Origin: Candidatus Eiseniibacteriota bacterium
GTDB lineage: Bacteria; Eisenbacteria; RBG-16-71-46; CAIMUX01
Assembly (NCBI GenBank): GCA_903844735.1
Contig: CAIMUX010000119.1
Span: 60,075-124,074, forward strand
Direction of reading: 5' to 3'
Length of the DNA stretch: 64,000 nt
The notes below the pieces were generated by a model. That model ran no database searches. It saw only the letters and a list, made by a program, of their open reading frames with translations, and was not told the origin of the DNA. Positions within the stretch are counted from its first letter, which is position 1. Each line of letters starts with the position of its first letter. The position numbers and the translations under genes were made by a program. This document shows, piece after piece, positions 8,396 through 17,738 of this stretch.

Positions 8396-10155
8396 GCTCG
8401 CCTCCCCTCAGCCGTTTCTACCGAGAGTCCGAAGACCGCGACCGCCGCAGGCCGACCGTCCTCCAACCCCCGCAGGTGTCCGCTCGCCGCCTCCCGCAAC
8501 TCGCCCACCACCCCGGGGCCGTCCAGCAAGAATGGCGAGAGTAGCGAGAGTGAACGCTCCTGTTCGCCGTCACGTGGCCGGACAAACTCGCGCCAGTGCG
8601 CGAGCCGGGGGTCTGCGCGCAGGAGCCGTTGCCGCGCCCTTGCCGTGATCCCTTCGCGAATCCGTTGAAGCTGGAAGTCGGCCTTCCCCGCCACCGACGC
8701 CACCATCTGCGGCAGACCGGCATCGTAGACGGCGACTTGCGCGCCGAGTGCGGCGAGGTCGTCTCTGGTTCGCAACCGCAATGCGTCCGCCTGTGCCAGA
8801 AGATCGGAAGGGGCCGCTTCTTCCGTGCGCCGGGCGAGGTAGGCATCGGGATCGTGAAACGCTTCGACGGGGGGAATCGCCTCCGGCGGCGACCCGTCCG
8901 CAGCGGCCGCGGCTGCCTCCCTGCCCGCCTCGGTCGGCTGCCCGGGTGGCAACAGCACCGCCCGCAGGCGCGGCACCAGTGGCGGCCGAGGAATCCCCGC
9001 GTGACGATAGACCGGTCCGAGTTGCGTGCGGTAACGCACCTCCGACGGGCCGCAAACGGTCGCCGCATTGGGCAACAACAGGTCCTGCAGCAACGGCCGC
9101 AGAACAACATTCGGCCCCAGCGTCAAGGCGTCGTCGGATTGGCCGTTCCAAGTCTCCCGGCGCGCCCCCTGGAGATGAAACGCGGACCGCTCACCGAGGG
9201 AGGGAACGAGGGCGGGCTCAAACCCCGCGGCGCGGGCCTCCGCTTCGCCTTCGCGCAACAGGTCGCTCAGCGGCCAGCTCCGCGCCGCTTCGCGAACCCA
9301 GGGCGATTGTTCCCGCACCACCGCAGGATGGGCGCCATCGAGGAAGAGGCAGGGCACCCCCGGGAGAAGACGAAACATCAGCGCCGCGAGAAAACCGCTC
9401 CAATCCTCGCCCGCGGCCACCGCTGCCGCCACCGCCGACATCACAGCCGCCGCGGCCGCTGTCGCCGCAGGAGCTTTTGCCGACCCCATCGGCACACCCG
9501 CTGCCTGTGCCCAGTCTGAAGCGGCCGCGCGTAGCTCCCCAAGCTGGCGCTGGGCCGGCAGCATCCCGATCATGGTTCCGCCCGGCGGGAGCGCCGAATC
9601 ACGCACCCTACGCACAGACCCGTCCGGTCCCGGCAGCCACGTGGAGGAAACCTCGCCGAAGTCCGCGTCATCCCCCACCACCCAGAAGACAGCCAGAGCG
9701 GGGCACCCCAAGGAGCGCTCGAGCTCCGCAGCCAGCTCGACGGCAGTGAGCAGCTTGTACAGCGTGTAGAGCGGGCCCCCAAGGAGCGCAGGTTGCTGGC
9801 CGGTGACGACGGTCACCCCCTCACCGCGCAGCACCGCACGCCAGACCGGCTCCAGGACGGGCGCAGCGCCTCGCGCGAGGTTCCACTCCAGGATCTCCAT
9901 CCCCGTCGCGGCCGATAGTGTGCCGGGATGACACAGCCGCTCACGCGCGGCGGCGCGCACAACCTCGATGACGGCGCCGGTCGAGGTCGGCGTCACTGTG
10001 TCCGGCCCGGCCCCACCGGACCCAATCCGCCCATGCATCGCCGATTCGATCTTCGCGGTCGGATCGATCCGCGCCTCCGGCTCGATCCGCCCAGTCGATT
10101 CCATCCGCGCCGCCGGGGCGACCGACTCGTCCTGAAGCCACCCGAGAAACCTCAT
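8392..10155 (-). CDS. bshC: Putative cysteine ligase BshC
   Basis: The enzyme thought to add cysteine to GlcN-malate in the last step of bacillithiol synthesis. The family hallmark VTGQQPALLGGPLYTLYK is present at about residues 115-132, as are WVVGDDADFGEV and GPSEVRYRTQLGPVYRHAGI. At 587 residues it is longer than usual. The extra length is an N-terminal segment with a degenerate repeat (RIEPEARIDPTAKIES) encoded by repetitive DNA at about 10040-10125, and Ala-rich insertions. Stop/start overlaps of ATGA link it to the upstream methyltransferase and to bshA. Confidence 0.93.
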   Translation of the reverse strand: MRFLGWLQDESVAPAARMESTGRIEPEARIDPTAKIESAMHGRIGSGGAGPDTVTPTSTGAVIEVVRAAARERLCHPGTLSAATGMEILEWNLARGAAPVLEPVWRAVLRGEGVTVVTGQQPALLGGPLYTLYKLLTAVELAAELERSLGCPALAVFWVVGDDADFGEVSSTWLPGPDGSVRRVRDSALPPGGTMIGMLPAQRQLGELRAAASDWAQAAGVPMGSAKAPAATAAAAAVMSAVAAAVAAGEDWSGFLAALMFRLLPGVPCLFLDGAHPAVVREQSPWVREAARSWPLSDLLREGEAEARAAGFEPALVPSLGERSAFHLQGARRETWNGQSDDALTLGPNVVLRPLLQDLLLPNAATVCGPSEVRYRTQLGPVYRHAGIPRPPLVPRLRAVLLPPGQPTEAGREAAAAAADGSPPEAIPPVEAFHDPDAYLARRTEEAAPSDLLAQADALRLRTRDDLAALGAQVAVYDAGLPQMVASVAGKADFQLQRIREGITARARQRLLRADPRLAHWREFVRPRDGEQERSLSLLSPFLLDGPGVVGELREAASGHLRGLEDGRPAAVAVFGLSVETAEGRRA

Positions 10156-10937
10156 CGCGTCCCCTCCAACCGCGTCACCAGAATGAACCGCGCCGACTCT
10201 TCCGCCTCGAAGGATGTGCCCTCGTAGTCGCCGAATTCGGCGACCACCGTTAGCCCATGGGCCGCGACCAGCGCGCGCAGTTCCCTCGGCTCGTAGAGAC
10301 GCACCCGTTCCCCCCGAGGCAGCCCCGGCAAACCGGCTTCGCCCGGCTCAGCTTCCACCGTCTTGCGCAGGAACGGCCCGCGGGGATCGACCCAGCGCCT
10401 CTCCACCACGCGGACCCCGGCCACTTCCCGTCGTGACATCGCCACCAAAGACCGCACCGTCGCCCCGGCGTTCAAGAAATCCAGCACGAAACTGCCGTCC
10501 GGGCGCAGTATCCGCACCGCCTCGGCAAGTACCCGCCGGTCGTCGTCCGGGTCAGCGAAGTAACCGAAGCTCGTGAACAGGAGGAGCACGGCACCGAACG
10601 CCCCGCCCCGGAACGGGAGCACACGCATGTCACCCCGTACGAGCGAGCCGCCCGAGAGTACCTCGCGCGCGCGGGCCAAGAGCGGCGCGGAGAGGTCGAG
10701 GCCACACGCCGTCTCCCCGGCATCCGCCAGCGCTCGCAGGAAACGACCCGGACCGCAGGCGACCTCGCAGAAGGGGCCGCGGACCTCCTTCGCCTGCAGC
10801 GCCCGCGTGAAGACCGCGGCCTCGCGTCCGTCGCGATGGCGATACAGATCGAGGTAGAGCGCGTCAAAAGCGCGGGCGAACCAGGTATCCCCGTCATCGA
10901 CGGGACACGGGCCGCGGGTAGAGGAGTCACCGACCAT
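10152..10937 (-). CDS. Class I SAM-dependent methyltransferase
   Basis: A 261-residue methyltransferase with SAM-binding motif I FCEVACGPGRFLRALADAG, the acidic loop GLDLS, and post-motif RGDMRVLPF. The target is unknown. It heads the bacillithiol operon and overlaps bshC by ATGA, so a role linked to thiol metabolism or thiol-conjugate modification is possible but inferred. The frame is open to 11075. I chose the ATG at 10937 because a -10 box TACACT ends exactly 6 nt before it and the residues further upstream (basic, no family match) look non-coding. ATG 11054 is the alternative. Confidence 0.82.
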   Translation of the reverse strand: MVGDSSTRGPCPVDDGDTWFARAFDALYLDLYRHRDGREAAVFTRALQAKEVRGPFCEVACGPGRFLRALADAGETACGLDLSAPLLARAREVLSGGSLVRGDMRVLPFRGGAFGAVLLLFTSFGYFADPDDDRRVLAEAVRILRPDGSFVLDFLNAGATVRSLVAMSRREVAGVRVVERRWVDPRGPFLRKTVEAEPGEAGLPGLPRGERVRLYEPRELRALVAAHGLTVVAEFGDYEGTSFEAEESARFILVTRLEGTR

Positions 10938-10943
10938 GAACAG

Positions 10944-10949
10944 AGTGTA
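10944..10949 (-). promoter_or_regulatory. -10 box of the methyltransferase-bshC-bshA operon
   Basis: On the minus strand TACACT (10949-10944) lies 6 nt before the ATG at 10937, the same spacing seen at pgeF. The -35 region 17 bp upstream is weak (ATGCTC). It suggests a leaderless operon transcript. Confidence 0.45.
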
Positions 10950-11156
10950 GGCCCAACGACGCGCCGGAGCATCGCCGATCCTTCGCGCCCGGAAACGCGT
11001 CCCCGCGAGGTCCGCACCACCGACGGCGGTGTCGCGATCGAGTGCGAATGACATGTCCCGCCTAAAGGTGACCACCCGGAGGCCCGATTCATTTCCGAGC
11101 GTCCTTCGCAGAATCCGCCATCATCGCACGGGGCCATACCAATCACGGGGTGAATC

Positions 11157-14100
11157 ATGAGAACCGCGGCAGACGCCTTTTGGCCCCCGGCATGCCGGCT
11201 ACTCATCATCCTGCTGGCAGTCGCACTCTTACCTGGATGTCGCCGTGATCGAGGCACCGAGCCGCCCGTCCCGAAACTGGACCAGGTCAGCCTGGAGTTC
11301 GGCCGGGTTGAGCTGGGCCGGTCCGCTGACCGTTCGTTCATCCTGCGCAACGAGGGTGGGGGCACGCTGAGCGGGGTTGCAGGCGCCTCCTGCTCCGACT
11401 TCACGCTGTTCTCGGGGGCGGGTGCTTACTCGCTCAGCGCCGGGCAGGCATTGGAGGTGACGGTCCGCTTCCGCCCAACCTCGGCCGGCAGCAAGACCTG
11501 CCTTGTTGCCACGGGAAACGCATCGCTCGGAACAGTGCCTTGCAGTGGGATCGGGGTGGAAATCCCCACGGGGGCATGCTGTGAGCCTGACGGCACGTGT
11601 GCCGTGATGGCCCAGACAGGTTGCACCGGCACTTGGACGATGTTCAGCGTCTGCGCTCCGAACCCTTGCGCCCAGCCGACCGGCGCCTGTTGCGCGTTGG
11701 ACGGCACCTGCCTAGTCGCGACCGAGAGAGACTGCGCTGCCACATGGACGATGTTCGGCGTCTGCAGCCCGAGCCCCTGCGTCCAGCCGACGGGTTCCTG
11801 CTGCGCGCCTGACGGCACATGCACCGTGGCGACCCAAGCAGGTTGCGCCGACACATGGACGATGTTCGACGTCTGCAGCTCGAATCCCTGCGTCCAACCG
11901 ACCGGCTCCTGCTGCGCGCCCGACGGTAACTGCTCGCTGGCGGCCCAGACTGACTGCACCGGTGCCTGGACGATGTTCGGCTTCTGCAGCCCCAATCCGT
12001 GCGTTCAACCGCCAGGCGCCTGCTGCGAGCCTGACGGCTCCTGCCTGGTCGCGACGCAGACGAGCTGCATCGGCACTTGGACGATGTTCGGCGCCTGCAC
12101 CACGAATCCGTGCGTCCAGCCGACCGGTTCCTGCTGCGCGCCTGACGGCACCTGCTCGGTAACCACCCAGACGATCTGCACCGAAGCCTGGACGATGTTC
12201 GCCGTCTGCACCCCGAATCCCTGCGTCCAACCGACCGGTGCCTGCTGCGCGCCCGACGGCACCTGCTCGGTGACGACCCAGGCAATCTGCACTGAGGCCT
12301 GGACGATGTTCGGCGCCTGCACCCCGAATCCCTGCGTCCAACCGACCGGTGCCTGCTGCGCGCCCGACGGCACCTGCTCGGTGACGACCCAGGCAATCTG
12401 CACTGAAGCCTGGACGATGTTCGCCGTCTGCACCCCGAATCCCTGCGTCCAGCCGACCGGCGCCTGCTGTACTTCGCCCGGAACCTGTACCGTGATCACC
12501 CAGCTGGCGTGCACCGCCCCGAGCACCTGGCAGGAAGCGGGAACGAGTTGCTCGCCGAACCTCTGCCCGCAGCCGGTCGGCGCGTGCTGTGCTCCCGCCG
12601 GCACATGTACGGTGACGACCCAGGCGGCGTGCGCGGCTCCGAACACCTGGCAAGGTGCAGGCACAAGTTGCTCCCCCAACGCCTGCCCGCAACCGACCGG
12701 CGCCTGCTGCGCGCCGACAGGGACCTGCACCGCGAAAACCCAAGCGGCGTGCACCGCCCCGAGCACCTGGCAGGGAGCGGGAACGAGTTGCTCGCCGAAC
12801 CTCTGCCCGCAGCCGGCCGGCGCGTGCTGTGCTCCCGCCGGCACATGTACGGTGACGACCCAGGCGGCGTGCGCGGCCCCAAGCATTTGGCAAGGTGCAG
12901 GCACAAGTTGCTCCCCCAACGCCTGCCCGCAACCGACCGGCGCCTGCTGCGCGCCGGCAGGGACCTGCACCGCGAAAACCCAGGCGGCGTGCGCGGCCCC
13001 AAGCACCTGGCAAGGTGCAGGCACAAGTTGCTCCCCCAACGCCTGCCCGCAACCGGCCGGCGCGTGCTGTGCTCCCGCCGGCACATGTACGGTGACGACC
13101 CAGGCGGCGTGCGCGGCTCCGAACACCTGGCAAGGTGCGGAAACGACCTGCTCACCCAACCTCTGCCAGCCACCGACGATTGCGGTGAGCCCGAGCTCGC
13201 TGGCCGGCGGCACCGTGGCGGTCCCGTATGCCCAGACCGTCACCGCCGGCGGTGGAACGTCCCCGTACAGCTTCGCCAAAAGCCTCGGGACTCTTCCCAC
13301 GGGTCTGTCTCTGGCAGCAGGCGGTAGCCTGAGCGGAACGCCATCCGAGGCCGGGACGTTCACGTTCACGATCCAGGCTACCGACGCGGCGAGTTTCAGG
13401 GGCAGCCGGGCATTCAGTGTAACGATTACGGCCGGCGGGTTTGACCTCACAGTTCCCACGGTCTACATCACCCAAGCGACCCAAACGCAGGCCTTCGACG
13501 TTCCCCTCGTGAAGGACCGCAACGGCTATCTGCGCGTCTTCGTCATCGCCAGTGCGGCCAACAGCGCGACCCCGCAGGTGCGGGTGCGGGTGTTCGACAG
13601 TGGCAGCAGCCTGCTGCAGACCTACACAATGTCCGCCCCCGGCGCTTCGGTCCCCACTTCCATCGGCGAGAGCAGTCTCTCGAACTCGTGGAACCAGCTC
13701 ATCCCCGGCTCCCTCATCCAGCCCGGGTACTCCCTGGCGGTCGATGTGGATCCGGACAACCTGATCTCCGAATCGAACGATGCCAACAACGCTTGGCCGT
13801 CGTCGGGGAGCCCGCGGGCGATGGACGTACGAGACCTTCCGGTGCTGAACATGACATTGGTACCCGTGACCACCACTGCGGGCACGGGCAACGTGAACGC
13901 GGGGAACGCGGCTTTGTTCATGGACTATACCCGCAGGCTTCAGCCGATCCCTGACTACAACGCCCTGGTTCGCGCGGCGATGAGCAGTACGGCAGCCCTG
14001 AGCGCGGATGGGACCGGGTGGGACACGGTGCTGGACGAAGTGACGGCCCAGCGAATCGCGGACGGCAGCAGCCGCTACTATTTCGGTGTGGTCCATGTCA

Positions 14101-15017
14101 CATACGGGTCGGGCGTGGCCGGCTTTGGGTGGATCGGCTATCCCGTCGCGATCGGCTGGGATTACCTGCCCAGTGGATCCTGGGTGATCGCTCATGAGAT
14201 CGGCCACAACTGGGATTACGGTCACACGACGTGCACCGGAAGCGAGGATGAGCCGGATCCGGGCTACCCCTATCCCGGCGGAATCATCGGGGCGTACGGG
14301 TACGACGTGTGGACACCGGCCCTGAAGGACAGGACCACGTACAAGGATGTGATGAGTTACTGCAGCCCCCAATGGATCAGCGACTACACCTACAAGAAGA
14401 TCCTGGCCTTCCGAGAGGGCAGCCCGATAGGTTTGCGGGAAGAGGCCCGGGGCAAGGCTGCCAAGGAACCCTGCCTGCTGATCTGGGGACTTAGGAGAAA
14501 CGGTGCGATGCTCCTGGAACCGTCGTTCTTGATCGCTACGCGTCCGTCGATTCCCGCGCCAGGCCCGTATCGCCTGGAAGGGCTGGATGCCTCGGGTCAG
14601 TGTCTTTGGTCCCAGGACTTCGATCTGATGCGGTCGACCCACCCGTCGGATCCGACTTCGGGCGGGTTCTGCTTCGCCGTTCCGATGTCGGCGGCACTTC
14701 TGGATCGGATCCAGGCGCTGCGGGTCGTGAAGAGCGGTGAGGAACTGATTCGCCGGGAGCCCACAAAGGCGGTGCCCGCTCAGGCCTATCGCCAGACCCC
14801 TACCGAGATTTCGATCGCCAGGTTCGGAGATGAAGCGGTGGACTTGGCGTGGGATTCGTCCCGCTCTCCCGTGGTCATGGTCCGCGATCTGGAACGGGAC
14901 GAGTGCATCGGCTTTGCTCGAAACGGTTCGGCACGCCTATCCACGTCCTCTCGGCACTTGGAGTTGCTCTTTTCGGATGGTGTTCATACGCGCGCCCAGC
15001 GCTGGCCGCGAGAATAA
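11157..15017 (+). CDS. Secreted lipoprotein zinc metalloprotease with fourteen six-cysteine repeats
   Basis: A 1286-residue surface or secreted protein. Residues 1-28 are a lipoprotein signal ending in LLPGC. Residues about 40-135 look like a choice-of-anchor/HYDIN-type Ig domain (FGRVELGRSADRSF). Residues 139-674 are fourteen tandem repeats, each with six cysteines. Residues about 676-762 resemble a putative-Ig (He_PIG) domain (LPTGLSL, GTPSEAGTFTFTI) and about 765-880 a CARDB-like domain. The catalytic region carries HEIGHNWDYGH (residues 1013-1023, metzincin HExxHxxxxxH) and a Met-turn DVMSYC at about 1064-1069. A C-terminal domain of about 170 residues has no assignment. Substrate unknown; the repeats likely act as a stalk or binding array. 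ATG 11157 has GGGGTGA upstream. Confidence 0.88.
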   Translation: MRTAADAFWPPACRLLIILLAVALLPGCRRDRGTEPPVPKLDQVSLEFGRVELGRSADRSFILRNEGGGTLSGVAGASCSDFTLFSGAGAYSLSAGQALEVTVRFRPTSAGSKTCLVATGNASLGTVPCSGIGVEIPTGACCEPDGTCAVMAQTGCTGTWTMFSVCAPNPCAQPTGACCALDGTCLVATERDCAATWTMFGVCSPSPCVQPTGSCCAPDGTCTVATQAGCADTWTMFDVCSSNPCVQPTGSCCAPDGNCSLAAQTDCTGAWTMFGFCSPNPCVQPPGACCEPDGSCLVATQTSCIGTWTMFGACTTNPCVQPTGSCCAPDGTCSVTTQTICTEAWTMFAVCTPNPCVQPTGACCAPDGTCSVTTQAICTEAWTMFGACTPNPCVQPTGACCAPDGTCSVTTQAICTEAWTMFAVCTPNPCVQPTGACCTSPGTCTVITQLACTAPSTWQEAGTSCSPNLCPQPVGACCAPAGTCTVTTQAACAAPNTWQGAGTSCSPNACPQPTGACCAPTGTCTAKTQAACTAPSTWQGAGTSCSPNLCPQPAGACCAPAGTCTVTTQAACAAPSIWQGAGTSCSPNACPQPTGACCAPAGTCTAKTQAACAAPSTWQGAGTSCSPNACPQPAGACCAPAGTCTVTTQAACAAPNTWQGAETTCSPNLCQPPTIAVSPSSLAGGTVAVPYAQTVTAGGGTSPYSFAKSLGTLPTGLSLAAGGSLSGTPSEAGTFTFTIQATDAASFRGSRAFSVTITAGGFDLTVPTVYITQATQTQAFDVPLVKDRNGYLRVFVIASAANSATPQVRVRVFDSGSSLLQTYTMSAPGASVPTSIGESSLSNSWNQLIPGSLIQPGYSLAVDVDPDNLISESNDANNAWPSSGSPRAMDVRDLPVLNMTLVPVTTTAGTGNVNAGNAALFMDYTRRLQPIPDYNALVRAAMSSTAALSADGTGWDTVLDEVTAQRIADGSSRYYFGVVHVTYGSGVAGFGWIGYPVAIGWDYLPSGSWVIAHEIGHNWDYGHTTCTGSEDEPDPGYPYPGGIIGAYGYDVWTPALKDRTTYKDVMSYCSPQWISDYTYKKILAFREGSPIGLREEARGKAAKEPCLLIWGLRRNGAMLLEPSFLIATRPSIPAPGPYRLEGLDASGQCLWSQDFDLMRSTHPSDPTSGGFCFAVPMSAALLDRIQALRVVKSGEELIRREPTKAVPAQAYRQTPTEISIARFGDEAVDLAWDSSRSPVVMVRDLERDECIGFARNGSARLSTSSRHLELLFSDGVHTRAQRWPRE
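11571..13178 (+). repeat. Coding tandem array: 8 x 111 bp (type A) and 6 x 120 bp (type B)
   Basis: Eight 37-codon units (11571-12458) are followed without a gap by six 40-codon units (12459-13178). Each unit begins GACC or GSCC and has six cysteines in fixed positions. Type A carries a TWTMF-like core and ends NPCVQPT; type B has TWQGAGTSC and ends CPQPx. Type B units at 12579-13178 alternate between two near-identical DNA versions, which points to recent unequal recombination. Similar GACC repeats are known in planctomycete and FCB secreted proteins. Confidence 0.95.
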
Positions 15018-15378
15018 GAGTCACCGGATCCGGATCTCCTTGGAGATTCTCGCAACGCCGGATTTCTATGAGCCGCGACCGCTTCGCCCACAGGAGGAGA
15101 TCCGGGCCGACGTTCCCGCGTTGTGACGCCGCCGGCCCCGGGACGGCCATCGAGGGCGGCGTGACCGGCGGCCGGGCCGTGTCGGTGGAGAGCGCCAGGC
15201 CGGCGTCGTGGACGAGCAGAACCCATCACGAGTCAGGTTGGCGCCACCCGCCGCTACAGGGAAAACCGGTTACGCCGGAAAGTCCAGGAGAACGAGGGTA
15301 TAGAAAGAACCCGGCCCCGCCGGCACAAGCCATTGCGGGACCGGGCCTAAGCTGCGAATCACCAAGAGTTTGAGTCTG
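15018..15378. other. Intergenic stretch between protease and tRNA-Arg
   Basis: No gene is seen. It holds a hairpin ACGCCGCC...GGCGGCGT (15126-15162) that may end the protease transcript, though no T-run follows, and the tRNA-Arg terminator at 15301-15345. Confidence 0.5.
15301..15345 (-). terminator. Rho-independent terminator downstream of tRNA-Arg
   Basis: On the minus strand an 11-bp stem (CCCGGTCCCGC pairing with GCGGGGCCGGG, one T-G wobble) encloses a 14-nt loop and is followed by TTCTTTCTA. It begins about 34 nt after the 3' end of tRNA-Arg. Confidence 0.75.
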
Positions 15379-15452
15379 TGCCCCCGGCGTGGCTCGAACA
15401 CGCGACCTACGGTTTAGGAAACCGTCGCTCTATCCAACTGAGCTACGGGAGC
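15379..15452 (-). tRNA. tRNA-Arg (anticodon CCT)
   Basis: Full cloverleaf: acceptor GCTCCCG pairs with CGGGGGC (one G-T), the D-arm carries GCTC...GAGC, the anticodon stem ACGGT/ACCGT holds loop TTCCTAA with anticodon CCT, and the T-arm contains GTTCGAG. CCA is not encoded; the discriminator A is followed by CA. It reads AGG codons. Confidence 0.95.
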
Positions 15453-15469
15453 GTAGCGAGTCGGCGGGT

Positions 15470-15499
15470 AGCATACCCGTCCCGAATCGCGATTGTCAC
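15470..15499 (-). promoter_or_regulatory. Promoter of tRNA-Arg
   Basis: GTGACA (15499-15494), an 18-bp spacer and TATGCT (15475-15470) on the minus strand. The -10 lies 17 nt before the tRNA 5' end. Confidence 0.6.
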
Positions 15500-15593
15500 C
15501 GATTTTCCGCCCGACCCGGTTGGGCGCGCAAGCGAGCACATCAGGGGGTGGTATGCTTTCCGTCGTGCTGATCCCTTCACCCAGGGTGTCTCC

Positions 15594-16436
15594 ATGTTGC
15601 CCATCATCCTCTCCCGCTTCCAAACGCAGACTCTTCCCCGGACCAGGGAAGCGGCCGTAAACATCTCCCTGTCTCCCGACCTCGGCCTCACCACGATTGA
15701 GGCGACGCTGTGCCCGGAGGGTCTCTTCCTGCCGAACGGTGAGCACCTTGACTGGGACGCGATCGACGAGATCAACGACTCCCCGAACGGTTGCTTCGCC
15801 ATCCAGGGCGGTCGGCCCGAGAAGATCCAGGTTTTCTCCGCGATGACGAACCGAGTTTGCAGCCTGATGCCCACCGCGGGCGCGCCGACCATGCTGGTGG
15901 CCGGCTTCACCATGCACCGGATCAAGGGGTGCGATCCGTACCAGGATGGCCGGGCCAAGGTGGAGGCGATCGCGCCGATGCGAAGCATGGCGCTCGACAC
16001 CTGCACGGGCCTGGGATACACGGCCATCGAGGCGGCACGGACGGCGGCCCAGGTCCACACCATCGAACTTGACCCGGGAGCGCAGGAGATCGCCCGCCAA
16101 AACCCCTGGTCGCAGGCGCTCTTCGACAACGCGACGATCACCCAGCATCTAGGCGACAGCGATGCGCTGCTGGATACCTTCCCGGCGGGAATGTTCGATC
16201 GCATCATCCACGACCCGCCGGTGGTCAGCTTGGCCGGTCAGCTCTATGGCGCAGAGTTCTACCGGAAACTCCACCGGGTTCTGGGGACGAAGGGGCGGCT
16301 CTTTCACTACATCGGCAACCCGGAAAGCCGATCGATGACGAACGTCACGCGCGGGGTGAGCGATCGGCTGCGGGCGGCGGGGTTTTCCCGGGTACGGCCG
16401 TGCCCCGGAGCCTTCGGGGTCGTGGCGGAGAGGTGA
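15594..16436 (+). CDS. Predicted methyltransferase of the COG2521 (archaeal-type) family
   Basis: A 280-residue SAM-dependent methyltransferase. Motif I is [15 protein letters not shown], followed by the acidic loop TIELDP, then a catalytic-type [19 protein letters not shown] and [10 protein letters not shown]. The DPP...LAG.LY..EFY pattern is what I know from COG2521, described as predicted archaeal methyltransferases; the substrate (possibly RNA) is unknown. The frame continues upstream through the antisense of tRNA-Arg, so I chose ATG 15594 with AGGGTG upstream, where family similarity begins. It is one of few plus-strand genes and stands alone. Confidence 0.78.
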   Translation: MLPIILSRFQTQTLPRTREAAVNISLSPDLGLTTIEATLCPEGLFLPNGEHLDWDAIDEINDSPNGCFAIQGGRPEKIQVFSAMTNRVCSLMPTAGAPTMLVAGFTMHRIKGCDPYQDGRAKVEAIAPMRSMALDTCTGLGYTAIEAARTAAQVHTIELDPGAQEIARQNPWSQALFDNATITQHLGDSDALLDTFPAGMFDRIIHDPPVVSLAGQLYGAEFYRKLHRVLGTKGRLFHYIGNPESRSMTNVTRGVSDRLRAAGFSRVRPCPGAFGVVAER

Positions 16437-16613
16437 GCGATGCAGGACCGGCCCGTGCGCCGCGGTCATGTCGTCCGACGCGTTCGCCCCAACAGCCGGG
16501 GCGGTCCGTCGGGTCACTCGGCGACGGCGCGCAAGCGGCCGACGGTCTTCATGCGAGGGGAAAGGGCGCCCCCTCTCTCCCTCCCTCTGGCCGTAGCGAA
16601 GAAACGGCCGTCG

Positions 16614-17738
16614 TCAGTACGACGTCGTTCTGCGCGGATCAAACATCGAAGCGTGCTCCAAGATCCTGCTGAGCCGGATCACCATAAACTCCATGGACAG
16701 GTCCCCGCCGTAGACCCTGCGGATAAGACCGTACGAGCTCACGCCGGCAGCCGCCACCAGACCGGTAGTGAGTGCCGCGACGACGAGATGCAGGGTCGTC
16801 TTCGATCCCGCAGGGAGCGCCAGGATCCATGTCGCCGCGAGCGACAGCGCGGGGACCGACAGAAGGATGAAGATGCACAGGCCCGCGAAGGAAGTAGCGG
16901 GAATCATCGACCGGAGTACCGGTGCCGCCGCCCCCATCGGCTCCACCGCAAGCGGCGATCCTTCGAGCAGGCCGAACCTGGCGAGGTGATCCAGATTGGC
17001 CAGCGCATCCTCCCGGCCTCGATACCTACCCGGAAGACGCCCGGCCGCGAGGTAACGTTGAAGCAGGAGAGACAGGGCGCGGTAGCGCGTGATCGTGGCG
17101 CTTTTCCGCAGGAAGGCAACCAACATCGCGACCGCGGTCAACGCACAGGCCGCCGGGAGAACAATCACCCAGGACTGGATCGTCGGCGCGCCGCCGAGCA
17201 GGGTCCGCAGGATGAAGGCGAACGTCGTCCCCAGCAGGCCCAGGAATATGGGGATCCCGGTAAGGAACAGTTGGAACTGATAGGAGCTGGAATCCCGCAT
17301 GCCCGCCTGCAGCGCATCGAGGTCGCGCATGGCGATTTCACGCTGAACATCGAAGACGGAATGCTGCGAGCGGGGATCGCGGAGCGGATTGCCCACCGCC
17401 TTGGCTAGCCAGGCGTGGCTCTCCAGGGAGATCGGCCGATCGAAGTAGAGACCGCAGCGCTCGGTCTCTTCCTCCTCCGGCAGCGGAAAGCAGCTCACCA
17501 CGATGGCTTCCCGCAGGGCAATGTCCGCTTCGCCGGCGCCCCGCAGGATCACCGTGACTTTGCTCCCGTCGACGAGCGTGTCCGCGTCACAGGCCACGGC
17601 GCAGCCCGCCAGCGCGAAGTCGATGAGCCGGACGGGAATTCGACGCGTTCCCGCCAGCAGCACAACCTGCACCGCGTCGGTCAGATCGAACCGGACGCCG
17701 ACCCTACGTTCCAGTTGCTCTCCAGTCACCGGTATCAT
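16614..17738 (-). CDS. PilZ-domain membrane protein
   Basis: A 374-residue protein. Residues 1-120 look like a PilZ (c-di-GMP-binding) domain: it begins with an ERRVGVRFDL stretch instead of the classic RxxxR, then has IDFALAGCAVACD, which resembles the DxSxxG motif. The rest has four to six hydrophobic segments (about 165-215, 290-350) and no catalytic motif. ATG 17738 has GGGAGG 5-6 nt upstream; the longer frame to 17852 is not supported. It follows the MglA-like GTPase gene by 180 nt on the same strand, suggesting a polarity, motility or signalling role. The PilZ call is moderate because the Arg motif is imperfect. Confidence 0.65.
   Translation of the reverse strand: MIPVTGEQLERRVGVRFDLTDAVQVVLLAGTRRIPVRLIDFALAGCAVACDADTLVDGSKVTVILRGAGEADIALREAIVVSCFPLPEEEETERCGLYFDRPISLESHAWLAKAVGNPLRDPRSQHSVFDVQREIAMRDLDALQAGMRDSSSYQFQLFLTGIPIFLGLLGTTFAFILRTLLGGAPTIQSWVIVLPAACALTAVAMLVAFLRKSATITRYRALSLLLQRYLAAGRLPGRYRGREDALANLDHLARFGLLEGSPLAVEPMGAAAPVLRSMIPATSFAGLCIFILLSVPALSLAATWILALPAGSKTTLHLVVAALTTGLVAAAGVSSYGLIRRVYGGDLSMEFMVIRLSRILEHASMFDPRRTTSY

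Noticed and set aside
11712..13133. Long minus-strand frames over the cysteine repeats
   Set aside because: They mirror the repeat array and show no start context; the plus-strand protein is clearly the real one.
11571..13178. Regular direct repeats that might suggest a CRISPR array
   Set aside because: The units are contiguous, in frame and coding, with conserved cysteines and no unique spacers.
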